A DNA stretch of 6,020 nucleotides from JAVBOW01 sp031551595. GTDB taxonomy: Bacteria; Bacteroidota; Bacteroidia; Bacteroidales; Rikenellaceae. The position numbers and the translations under genes were made by a program. The DNA lies in NCBI GenBank assembly GCA_031551595.1, contig JAVBNK010000067.1:1-6020 (forward strand). Reading direction: 5' to 3'. Shown here piece after piece: positions 1 through 4,991 of this stretch (within the stretch, counting starts at the first letter, position 1; every line of letters begins with the position of its first letter). Under the pieces are notes generated by a model that saw only the letters and a list, made by a program, of their open reading frames with translations, ran no database searches and was not told the origin of the DNA.

Positions 1-492
1 TACGGCATCTCGGCCTTCGGGCTCGCGCAACGCCTGGGCATCCCGCGCGGCGAGGCGGCCAAAATCATCGAAGATTACTTCCGGGCGTATCCCAAGGTGA
101 AGCAATATATGGACGGCGTGATCGCCCGGGCCCATGCGGACGGCTATGTGACCACGATCTTCGGCCGCCGCAGGCCGCTTCCCGATATCCGCTCGTCGAA
201 CGCCAACGTGCGTGCCTCTGCCGAGCGAAACGCCATCAACGCCCCGTTGCAGGGCAGTGCGGCGGACATCATCAAGCGTGCGATGATCGTGGCGCATGAC
301 GAACTGAAGCGCCGGGGGTTGCGTTCGCGGATGATCCTGCAGGTGCATGACGAACTGGTGGTGGATATGTACCGGCCCGAGGCCGGAGAGGTGACGCGGC
401 TGATCGCCGATGCGATGGAGCATGCCGCCTCGCTGCATGTGACGCTCACGGTCGACACCGGCATAGGGCCCAACTGGCTGGAGGCGCATTGA
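1..492 (+). CDS. polA: DNA polymerase I, C-terminal part of the polymerase domain (5' end outside window)
   Basis: Family A DNA polymerase that fills gaps and replaces RNA primers in replication and excision repair. Only the last 163 residues are here; the reading frame is open from base 1. The window opens on the Tyr-Gly (YGIS) that follows the O-helix of polymerase motif B, so the dNTP-binding lysine and arginine lie just upstream. Visible landmarks are the ERNAINAPLQGSAADIIKRAM block (about residues 75-94, family A palm) and motif C, VHDE, at residues 115-118 (bases 343-354), which carries a catalytic metal-binding aspartate. The end, GPNWLEAH, is a normal family terminus, so the 3' end is intact. 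The usual length is about 900 residues. Whether the 5'-3' or 3'-5' exonuclease domains are present cannot be seen. Identification is very secure. Confidence 0.97.
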   Translation, partial: YGISAFGLAQRLGIPRGEAAKIIEDYFRAYPKVKQYMDGVIARAHADGYVTTIFGRRRPLPDIRSSNANVRASAERNAINAPLQGSAADIIKRAMIVAHDELKRRGLRSRMILQVHDELVVDMYRPEAGEVTRLIADAMEHAASLHVTLTVDTGIGPNWLEAH

Positions 493-498
493 TCCGAT

Positions 499-523
499 GC
501 CACGGAACTATTCGTTCCGTGGC
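499..523 (+). terminator. Hairpin after polA, probable transcription terminator
   Basis: A perfect 10-base-pair stem (GCCACGGAAC / GTTCCGTGGC, 499-508 and 514-523) with a 5-base loop starts 6 bases after the polA stop codon. Position and stem strength fit a terminator. The bases that follow (TTGCGGT) are not a clean U tract, so release may be weak or need a factor. Confidence 0.6.
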
Positions 524-540
524 TTGCGGTATCGCTGCTG

Positions 541-648
541 TTTAACGTGAGTTTCGGATACGGAATCAGGGTTAAGTTGCAGTAATTTATATTTTTGTTT
601 TGTAATTTTTTATCCGGAACCCTCGTTGACGGCTTTTGGGGAAGCCGC
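541..648 (-). repeat. Palindromic intergenic repeat, copy A (inverted relative to copy B at 3760-3866)
   Basis: Read on the minus strand, this 108-base segment matches 3760-3866 at its ends. It begins with a CGGCTT-loop-AAGCCG hairpin (plus 630-647) and then AAAAGCCGT. CGGATAA follows after about 12 bases, and the far end is an arm matching copy B at 18 of 20 positions (plus 541-560; minus-strand TATCCGAAACTCACGTTAAA). Its own two arms (541-560 and 611-630) are also imperfect inverted repeats of each other, about 15 of 20. The middle 50 bases are AT-rich and do not align collinearly with copy B. No protein is encoded. It could be a small MITE-like element, or a regulatory or processing structure. 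Confidence 0.6.
590..598 (+). promoter_or_regulatory. Candidate -7 promoter element inside repeat copy A
   Basis: TATTTTTGT fits the Bacteroides -7 consensus TAnnTTTG. No good TTTG -33 element lies 18-20 bases upstream, and the surroundings are simply AT-rich. If used, transcription would start near 602 and give dtd a leader of about 260 bases. This is weak evidence on its own. Confidence 0.3.
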
Positions 649-694
649 TTTGGTGCTGACGCCCCCACCCAAACCCTTTCTTTCTTAGGGGAGA

Positions 695-721
695 GTTTGC
701 AAACGGACTTACGGTCCGTTT
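695..721. other. Palindrome and hairpin in the polA-dtd intergenic region
   Basis: GTTTGCAAAC (695-704) is a perfect 10-base palindrome. It overlaps a perfect 8-base-pair hairpin, AAACGGAC / GTCCGTTT (701-708 and 714-721) with a 5-base loop. A run of seven or more T follows at about 739-745, too far away for a standard terminator. The function is unknown; it could be an operator-like site or part of a folded leader. Confidence 0.4.
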
Positions 722-772
722 CCCTGATGGACTGCGAGTTTTTTTATGCGAAACCTACGTTATTTACATCCC

Positions 773-838
773 GCGGCTGTGTGTGGGGAACAGAGATTCC
801 GAGCCGCTGGATCCGGCGATCGTCCCGGACGATCGCCG
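773..838 (+). other. Tandem hairpins just upstream of dtd (possible structured leader)
   Basis: Two stable structures lie side by side. The first pairs GCGGCT (773-778) with AGCCGC (802-807) around an inner GGAA/TTCC stem (787-790 and 797-800). The second is a perfect 11-base-pair stem, CGGCGATCGTC / GACGATCGCCG (814-824 and 828-838), with a 3-base loop. It ends 24 bases before the dtd start codon. A GGAAG motif (852-856) sits between this stem and the ATG at a spacing suited to ribosome binding. No known riboswitch class was recognised, and no T run follows that would make the second hairpin an ordinary terminator. Confidence 0.45.
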
Positions 839-862
839 TCGAGCAACCAATGGAAGACCATT

Positions 863-1315
863 ATGAGAATACTGATACAGCGTGTACGGAGGGCGTCGGT
901 CACGATCGGCGGGACGGAATATTCGCAGATTGGCCCGGGGATGCTCATCCTGCTGGGCATCGAGGCCGCCGACACGGATGGAGATATCGAATGGCTGGTG
1001 CAGAAGGCGTTGAAACTGCGCATTTTCGACGATGAAGCCGGTGTGATGAACCTCGACGTGCGGCAGGCAGGGGGCGGTGTGATGGTGGTCAGCCAGTTCA
1101 CGCTCCACGCCTCGACCCGCAAGGGCAACCGCCCGTCGTATACCAGGGCTGCGCCGCCCGAGGTGGCGATACCCCTGTATGAGCGCTTTGTGGAGCGTAT
1201 GCGTGGGGAGATGGAGGGCCGGGTGGCTACGGGATCGTTCGGGGCGATGATGGATGTGGCGCTGGTCAACGACGGGCCGGTGACCATCTGGATGGATTCG
1301 AAAACGAGGGAGTGA
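863..1315 (+). CDS. dtd: D-aminoacyl-tRNA deacylase (DTD family)
   Basis: Hydrolyses the ester bond of D-aminoacyl-tRNAs (and Gly-tRNAAla), releasing free tRNA, so that D-amino acids and mischarged glycine do not enter protein; a cytoplasmic homodimer. At 150 residues it is the usual size (about 145-150). The start at 863 gives the canonical N terminus MRILIQRVRRASVTI. The frame stays open upstream to an ATG at 746, but that extension has no family counterpart and crosses strong hairpins. Signature motifs are SQFTL at residues 77-81 (active-site loop) and NDGPVT at 136-141, whose Gly-Pro forms the cross-subunit Gly-cisPro chiral filter. GNRPSYTRAAPP lies between them. A GGAAG sequence 6 bases before the ATG may serve as ribosome binding site, unusual for this phylum. 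It is separated from polA by 370 bases and converges on the DUF721 gene. Confidence 0.96.
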   Translation: MRILIQRVRRASVTIGGTEYSQIGPGMLILLGIEAADTDGDIEWLVQKALKLRIFDDEAGVMNLDVRQAGGGVMVVSQFTLHASTRKGNRPSYTRAAPPEVAIPLYERFVERMRGEMEGRVATGSFGAMMDVALVNDGPVTIWMDSKTRE

Positions 1316-1364
1316 TCACGTATTTTGCATGGGGTTATATCGTATTGACGCCCTTTCCCATTTC

Positions 1365-1413
1365 CGGGCTGCGGAGCGGCCCGCATCCCCGTCCGAAGCC
1401 GCATAGCGGTTCG
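1365..1413. other. Two adjacent hairpins between convergent genes
   Basis: The gap between dtd and the minus-strand DUF721 gene holds two hairpins. One is an 8-base-pair stem with one G-U wobble on the plus-strand transcript (1365-1372 and 1376-1383, loop GGA). The other is CGAA-G-CCGC / GCGG-TTCG with a single bulged G (1394-1402 and 1406-1413). They may form a terminator zone for the facing transcripts, but neither has an adjacent T run, so the assignment is tentative. The remaining bases of 1316-1513 show no gene. Confidence 0.35.
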
Positions 1414-1513
1414 TGGAGTCATGTGGGAATGGAAATTATTTCATAAGCCGGGGCCGGGTATGGACGATCTGTCTGCGGACTGTCTGCAGGCCGTGCGGAA
1501 GTATCCGGCGGCA

Positions 1514-1807
1514 CTACCTTATAATAATCGTTCTGACGACCTCCATTCCCACCGCGCGGTTGAGGGCGGCGGCCAGGGCGGCCCGGCGCATGAACAGCTC
1601 GCTACGCACCACGGACGAGGTGACGTGCACGTGCAGCACCCCGTTGCGCACCTCGATCGAGGCGGTATAAGCCGCAGCCGTGCGTCCCGCTACCGCGGGC
1701 CACGCATCGGACACCTTCGCCTCGGCGATCTTGCGGGCGATGCCGGGCGCATCGCGCAGGTAATCGTCCCACAACTCGCCCAGCCGCATCGGTTTGGTGC
1801 GCCTCAT
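1514..1807 (-). CDS. DUF721 / DciA-like small protein
   Basis: A 97-residue basic protein matching the DUF721 pattern. It has a conserved Trp (W36) in the segment VSDAWPAVAG, then T43, the NGVLHVHVTSS strand region (55-65), a SELFMRR helix (69-75) and a late LN (82-83) before a final beta strand. DUF721 is the core of DciA, a loader of the replicative helicase DnaB in bacteria lacking DnaC/DnaI. Other DUF721 members have been described only as possible nucleic-acid-binding proteins. The start is fixed by an ATGA overlap: its ATG (1807-1805) shares bases with the recF stop (1806-1804), which implies translational coupling in one operon. Being paired with recF supports a role in replication or repair. 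A helicase-loader role is inference from the family. No signal peptide or membrane segment is seen. Confidence 0.85.
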   Translation of the reverse strand: MRRTKPMRLGELWDDYLRDAPGIARKIAEAKVSDAWPAVAGRTAAAYTASIEVRNGVLHVHVTSSVVRSELFMRRAALAAALNRAVGMEVVRTIIIR

Positions 1808-2904
1808 AATGTCTTTTGTGTGATTTCGCCGTCCACGACCTCGAAAAGCGAATATTCGCGCCCGCCGCGTCCCAGGATGCCTTCGAGACGCAGTTTATTG
1901 CAGTCGGTGATGAAGATCTGGCCGAAATCGCCCGCCGTGACCAGGTCGATCAGCCGCTCGACGCGCTGCACGTCGAGTTTGTCGAACAAATCGTCCAGCA
2001 GCAGGATCGGATGCTCGTCCGTGGCGCGGTGTACGAGTTGGTACTGGGCTAATTTCAACGCCACGAGGAACGATTTCTGCTGTCCCTGCGAGCCGTATTT
2101 TTTCAACGGCAGCCCTCCGATGCGCATGACCAGGTCGTCGCGGTGGACGCCGCACGCAGAGAAGCGGTTGATCCGGTCGCGTTCGCGGTGGGCGGCCAGC
2201 AGTTCCGCGAACGGCCCGTCGGCCAGCTCCGAGCGGTAGGAAAGTTCGACCTGCTCGCGGTCGCCCGAGAGGGTGGCGTAATATTCCGCCACCAGGGGGG
2301 CCATCTGCGCCACCACCTCGGCGCGTTTTTCATAGACCTGCCGCCCGTGCGCGGCCATCTGCATGTCGAGGATGTCGAGCATCTCGTCCGGGCAGGAGAA
2401 TTCCTTGAGCAGCCGGTTGCGCTGCGAGAGCACGTTGTTGTACCTTATGATAGCGTCGAGGTAGGGGCGGTCGAGTTGCGAGATGAAACTGTTCATGTAG
2501 CGCCGCCGTTCTTCGGCCGCATCGCTCACCAGGAACACGTCGGACGGGAACACCACCACCAGCGGCACCAGCCCCAGGTGGTCCGAGAGGCGTTCATATT
2601 CCTTGCCGCCCCGCTTAAGCGCCTTCCCGGAGGAGGGGCTGTACGAGCATACGACCTGCTCCTGCCTGCCCGCGTCGGAGGTGTACAGGCCCTCGGCCAT
2701 GAAAAAATCGCCGCCGTGGCGCACGCTTTGCACGTCGGTCAGCCCCGTCGCCCCGCGCCCCACGGACAGGTAGTGGAGCGCGTCGAGCACATTGGTCTTT
2801 CCGGCGCCGTTGGCGCCCACCAGGCAGTTCACGCCGCTGCAGAACCGCAACTCGGCCGAGGCGATGTTTTTGAAGCCGATAAGGGTCAGGTCCGATAGTT
2901 TCAT
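1804..2904 (-). CDS. recF: DNA replication and repair protein RecF
   Basis: An SMC-like ATPase that binds gapped DNA and, with RecO and RecR, helps load RecA at stalled forks. It has 366 residues, the normal size. The N terminus MKLSDLTLIGFKNI matches the family start. Walker A is GANGAGKT at residues 30-37. GVHRDDL, a RecF signature, lies near 252-258. The ABC signature SQGQQ is at about 272-276 and Walker B ILLLDD at about 300-305, followed by the D-loop region LFDKLD. All nucleotide-binding motifs are intact. The frame is open far upstream through the antisense of the TPR gene, but ATG 2904 is the family start. A -7 promoter element ends only 7 bases before it, so the message may be leaderless. 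It is followed by the DUF721 gene with a 4-base overlap. Confidence 0.97.
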   Translation of the reverse strand: MKLSDLTLIGFKNIASAELRFCSGVNCLVGANGAGKTNVLDALHYLSVGRGATGLTDVQSVRHGGDFFMAEGLYTSDAGRQEQVVCSYSPSSGKALKRGGKEYERLSDHLGLVPLVVVFPSDVFLVSDAAEERRRYMNSFISQLDRPYLDAIIRYNNVLSQRNRLLKEFSCPDEMLDILDMQMAAHGRQVYEKRAEVVAQMAPLVAEYYATLSGDREQVELSYRSELADGPFAELLAAHRERDRINRFSACGVHRDDLVMRIGGLPLKKYGSQGQQKSFLVALKLAQYQLVHRATDEHPILLLDDLFDKLDVQRVERLIDLVTAGDFGQIFITDCNKLRLEGILGRGGREYSLFEVVDGEITQKTL

Positions 2905-2910
2905 AACCAC

Positions 2911-2942
2911 ACAAAGGTATGAAATCGGGGCGAAAAATAAAA
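2911..2942 (-). promoter_or_regulatory. recF promoter, Bacteroides-type
   Basis: On the minus strand TACCTTTGT (2919-2911) is a perfect match to TAnnTTTG plus pyrimidine. Nineteen bases upstream is TTTT (2942-2939), one base off the TTTG -33 element. The predicted start site is about 2905-2908, essentially at the recF ATG (2904). Confidence 0.65.
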
Positions 2943-2958
2943 TTTTGGAGCCAGGGGT

Positions 2959-2989
2959 TTTGTAATCCGTAAATAAGGTGTATTTTTGC
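2959..2989 (+). promoter_or_regulatory. Promoter of the TPR gene, consensus Bacteroides-type
   Basis: TTTG (2959-2962), an 18-base spacer and TATTTTTGC (2981-2989) match the Bacteroidota primary sigma consensus at both elements. Transcription should start near 2993, leaving a leader of about 20 bases that is A/T-rich and lacks a Shine-Dalgarno sequence. It is divergent from the recF promoter, with the two -7 elements about 60 bases apart. Confidence 0.8.
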
Positions 2990-3012
2990 ATATTCAAAAC
3001 AGACCTTAAATT

Positions 3013-3708
3013 ATGGCTAACGTAAAGAAAGACCACCATGTAGATCCCGAAGTGGCGATCGAAACCGCTATCGGCAAGACCGAGAATTTCCTCGAAAAGA
3101 ATACGAAGGTGTTGACCGGGCTGCTCATCGCAGTGATCGTGATCGTGGGCGGATACTTCGGTTATAAATACCTCTACGCCATTCCGCAGGCCAACAAGGC
3201 GGCTGACATGATGTACGTGGCCGAACAGCAGTTCCTGGCCCAGGAGTACCAGCTGGCCCTGGACGGCGACGGCGGCAATGCCGGTTTCCTGGAGATCGTC
3301 GACCGCTTCGGCTCGACGCCCCAGGGCAACATGGCGCGCCACTATGCGGGCGTATGCTATATGAAACTCGGCAACGCGGAGGAAGCGATGGCGATGCTCG
3401 AAAAATACAAGCCTACGGAAGGCGTGCCCAACGGGATGATCAATGCGCTCAACTACGGTATGCGTGCCGACCTGCTGGTCGAGAAGGATGACTATAAGGG
3501 TGCGCTGGAGCTCTACCGCAAGGCGATCGAAGCCGGCGTGAATCCGCTGACGACCCCTTATTTCCTGAAGAAAGCGGGCCTCGTTTGCGAACATCTGGGC
3601 GATAAGGCCGCTGCGCTGGAGTGCTATAACCGCATCCGGAACGAATTCGGGTCGAGCCTCGAAGCACGCGACGTGGAAAAGAGCATCGGCCGCGCCGAAC
3701 AGCTATAG
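3013..3708 (+). CDS. Membrane-anchored tetratricopeptide-repeat protein, function unassigned
   Basis: A 231-residue protein with a polar, charged N terminus (residues 1-32), one hydrophobic membrane segment (about 33-55, rich in Ile/Val/Gly) and a C-terminal domain of TPR-like helical hairpins. TPR-like units lie at about 106-134 (YAGVCYMKLGNAEEAMAMLEKY), 144-175 (DDYKGALELYRKAIEAG) and 183-213 (LGDKAAALECYNRI). There is no cleavable signal peptide; the layout suggests an inner-membrane anchor with the TPR domain most likely periplasmic, as in YfgM-type proteins. The block LALDGDGGNAGFLEIVDRF before the repeats resembles a TPR family I associate with Bacteroidota, often met near ribH, but I know of no experimentally defined role. 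TPRs usually bind partner proteins. It has its own promoter and is separated from ribH by a repeat carrying another promoter. A YfgM- or BamD-like envelope role is only an analogy. Confidence 0.88.
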   Translation: MANVKKDHHVDPEVAIETAIGKTENFLEKNTKVLTGLLIAVIVIVGGYFGYKYLYAIPQANKAADMMYVAEQQFLAQEYQLALDGDGGNAGFLEIVDRFGSTPQGNMARHYAGVCYMKLGNAEEAMAMLEKYKPTEGVPNGMINALNYGMRADLLVEKDDYKGALELYRKAIEAGVNPLTTPYFLKKAGLVCEHLGDKAAALECYNRIRNEFGSSLEARDVEKSIGRAEQL

Positions 3709-3721
3709 AATTTCCTCCTGA

Positions 3722-3757
3722 GCCCGCCCCTGCGGCAGGGGTATGGATGATCGGGCC
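3722..3757 (+). terminator. Nested hairpin after the TPR gene, possible terminator
   Basis: Starting 14 bases after the TPR stop, CCCCTG/CAGGGG (3727-3732 and 3736-3741, loop CGG) forms a GC-only hairpin. An outer GCCCG/CGGGC pair (3722-3726 and 3752-3756) can enclose it. No T run follows, so termination is uncertain; it may instead be a 3'-end stabiliser. Confidence 0.4.
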
Positions 3758-3759
3758 TT

Positions 3760-3866
3760 ACGGCTTGGGGAAAAGCCGTTTGACGTGAAGTGCGGATAAG
3801 GTTCACGGGGCGACGGTACGGCACAGGTTAATTTTGCAAGAATCTTTATCCGGAATTCACGTTAAA
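3760..3866 (+). repeat. Palindromic intergenic repeat, copy B (contains the ribH promoter and leader)
   Basis: This 107-base element has a 7-base-pair hairpin, ACGGCTT/AAGCCGT (3760-3766 and 3773-3779), then a left arm (TTTGACGTGA..CGGATA, 3779-3798). After a 48-base centre comes a right arm (TATCCGGAATTCACGTTAAA, 3847-3866) that is an imperfect inverted repeat of the left arm, about 17 of 20 positions. Copy A at 541-648 has the same parts in the same order and spacing, on the opposite strand. No obvious target-site duplication flanks it. The right arm ends one base before the ribH start codon, so the element is fused to the gene's control region. Confidence 0.65.
3829..3837 (+). promoter_or_regulatory. 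ribH promoter -7 element
   Basis: TAATTTTGC is a perfect fit to TAnnTTTG plus pyrimidine. A -33 TTTG is not clear at the expected distance; GGTTC near 3800-3804 is the nearest approximation. The predicted start near 3841 gives a leader of about 27 bases made almost wholly of the right arm of repeat copy B. No Shine-Dalgarno sequence; the bases before the ATG are TTAAAA. Confidence 0.6.
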
Positions 3867-3867
3867 A

Positions 3868-4392
3868 ATGGCTACAAAACACCGCAAGCTGTCCGAGCAG
3901 GCCAGGAGGCTGCCGTCGGCCGACGATATGAAATTCGGGATCGTCGTTTCCGAGTGGAACGAACAGATCACCGAAGGGTTGCTGGCCGGTTGTGTGCGTA
4001 CGCTGCGTGCCAGCGGTTGCGCCGACCATAATATCCAGATCAAATACGTCCCCGGCTGCTTCGAGTTGCCGCTGGGCGCCCAGTTCTTCGCCGAATATAC
4101 CGACGTGGACGCCGTAGTCGTCCTCGGGTGCGTGATCCAGGGCGAAACCAGGCATTTCGATTATGTGTGCCAGGGTGTTACGGAAGGCGTTACGCGCCTG
4201 GCGATCGATTGGAACATGCCGATCGCTTTCGGCGTGCTGACGACCGACGACCTCCAGCAGGCGCTCGACCGCTCGGGCGGTAAACTCGGCAACAAAGGCG
4301 ACGAGGCGGCCGAGGCGGCGATCAAAATGGTCAAACTCCAGATGGAGATGGCCGAAGCGGCCACGCCCGACGACCGCAACATGATCAACTGA
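3868..4392 (+). CDS. ribH: 6,7-dimethyl-8-ribityllumazine synthase
   Basis: Catalyses the penultimate step of riboflavin synthesis, condensing 5-amino-6-ribitylaminouracil with 3,4-dihydroxy-2-butanone 4-phosphate to give the lumazine substrate of riboflavin synthase. It usually forms a cytoplasmic pentamer or 60-mer shell. It has 174 residues; the family core is about 150-155, and the extra length is a short basic N-terminal tail (1-20) and a C-terminal tail after about 163. Motifs seen are SEWN (28-31, ring-stacking region), VPGCFELP (61-68), GCVIQGETRHFDYV (87-100) with the conserved His H96, FGVLTTDD (121-128), R135 (matching the phosphate-binding Arg of Bacillus LumS) and GNKG (141-144). 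All key residues are present. The rest of the rib pathway is not in the window, so it appears to be a single-gene unit between its own promoter and a terminator. Confidence 0.97.
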   Translation: MATKHRKLSEQARRLPSADDMKFGIVVSEWNEQITEGLLAGCVRTLRASGCADHNIQIKYVPGCFELPLGAQFFAEYTDVDAVVVLGCVIQGETRHFDYVCQGVTEGVTRLAIDWNMPIAFGVLTTDDLQQALDRSGGKLGNKGDEAAEAAIKMVKLQMEMAEAATPDDRNMIN

Positions 4393-4440
4393 CCAGGGGG
4401 ACCGGGGCCGGCGTAAGCCGGTCGTGCTGTTTCGCATACG

Positions 4441-4476
4441 TATCCCGCGCATTCGGAGTGATGCGCGGGATATTTT
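4441..4476 (+). terminator. Strong intrinsic terminator after ribH
   Basis: A perfect 12-base-pair GC-rich stem, TATCCCGCGCAT / ATGCGCGGGATA (4441-4452 and 4461-4472), with an 8-base loop is followed directly by TTTTGTTG. A smaller CCGGC-GTAA-GCCGG hairpin (4408-4412 and 4417-4421) precedes it. Together they close the ribH transcript. Confidence 0.85.
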
Positions 4477-4904
4477 GTTGTCGTCGGGCAGGGGTATGCC
4501 CATCCGGCGAATCGGTCCGAAAGGTAGGGTGGGAAGCGACAGGTTTATTTTCGTCGCCTTTCCGGAAGGCTGACGGGCCCTTTGGGAAATCGTCGCCCGG
4601 AAAGTTTGACGGAGAAGGTGCTAAGAAACGGCGCATGCTCAACGTTCCTGGAAGCGGGGGCAGGGCCGAACTTGTTCGGACTATGTCGAGCGACGACGGA
4701 ACCTCATGGGCGAAGCGAATAACTTCGACCGTCAGACACCATAAGTGACTAAAAAGGGAGGCGCTCGCCGTTTTAGCCTTCGGCGGAGGGCTTTCAGGCG
4801 ATTTTCCGGGTCCTGGCCTTCTTTTGCCTGCTTTTTCTGCCGGGAGAAAAAGGAAGTCGCCGTCGGGCGAAAAAGGGGACAGGGAAAAATGACTATATTT
4901 TTTT
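4477..4904. other. Gene-free region between ribH and pta, possibly a degenerate repeat or small RNA
   Basis: This stretch of about 430 bases has no convincing gene. A plus-strand open frame of 96 codons (4458-4748) starts inside the ribH terminator and has low-complexity composition. A longer minus-strand frame (4385-5125) is Ser/Pro/Arg-rich and runs into the pta coding region, as expected of GC-rich shadow frames. Visible structures are CCGAA-CTTG-TTCGG near 4667-4680, CGCCG/CGGCG (4766-4770 and 4781-4785), and the 4831-4852 hairpin. The texture, with patches such as GGGAGAAAAAGGAAG, resembles non-coding intergenic repeats found in GC-rich Bacteroidota, but this is impression only and no second copy is in the window. 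Confidence 0.35.
4831..4852. other. CTTTTTCT/AGAAAAAG hairpin
   Basis: A perfect 8-base-pair inverted repeat (4831-4838 and 4845-4852) with loop GCCGGG, about 70 bases upstream of the pta -33 element. It has purine-only and pyrimidine-only arms. It might mark the end of a minus-strand transcript or be part of a repeat; no function can be assigned. Confidence 0.35.
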
Positions 4905-4922
4905 GACCGTACCCATAAAACT

Positions 4923-4954
4923 TTTGCGGTCACGGCTAAAAACCGTACCTTTGC
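4923..4954 (+). promoter_or_regulatory. pta promoter, consensus Bacteroides-type, with duplicated octamer
   Basis: TTTG (4923-4926), a 19-base spacer and TACCTTTGC (4946-4954) match the consensus at both elements. The start should lie near 4958, giving a leader of about 33 bases without a Shine-Dalgarno sequence. The octamer ACCGTACC occurs twice, at 4906-4913 and 4942-4949, the second overlapping the -7 element. GACCG/CGGTC (4905-4909 and 4927-4931) also brackets the -33 region. Either could be a regulator site, but no factor can be named. Confidence 0.82.
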
Positions 4955-4991
4955 CGGACACTCCCGTGCAATCACAAAAACCGCATATACA

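Noticed and set aside
746..862. In-frame upstream ATG that would add 39 residues to D-aminoacyl-tRNA deacylase.
   Set aside because: The added residues have no family counterpart and cover strong hairpins; the conserved N terminus starts at 863, with a GGAAG motif at suitable distance.
1325..1331. TTTTGCAT after dtd as a promoter -7 element (GTATTTTGC).
   Set aside because: The spacing within the motif is one base short of TAnnTTTG, there is no -33 element, and no gene lies downstream on the plus strand.
1469..1487. CTGTCTGC repeated twice with an 11-base period.
   Set aside because: Only two short units; most simply chance in a short spacer.
1804..3594. A 596-codon minus-strand frame that would extend RecF by 230 residues at the N terminus.
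   Set aside because: The extension is antisense to the TPR gene and crosses the AT-rich divergent promoter region. RecF homologues begin at MKLSDLTLIGFKNI, and a promoter sits just before that ATG.
3709..3867. FMN riboswitch upstream of ribH.
   Set aside because: The conserved RFN core sequences are absent, and the predicted transcription start leaves a leader of only about 27 bases.
4458..4748. A 96-codon plus-strand frame downstream of ribH.
   Set aside because: The start codon is inside the terminator stem-loop, the composition is irregular and no promoter or ribosome site is apparent.
4926..4940. TCACGGCTAAAA near the pta promoter as a third copy of the palindromic element's right arm.
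   Set aside because: Only part of the arm resembles the repeat, with an insertion, and there is no partner arm or side hairpin.
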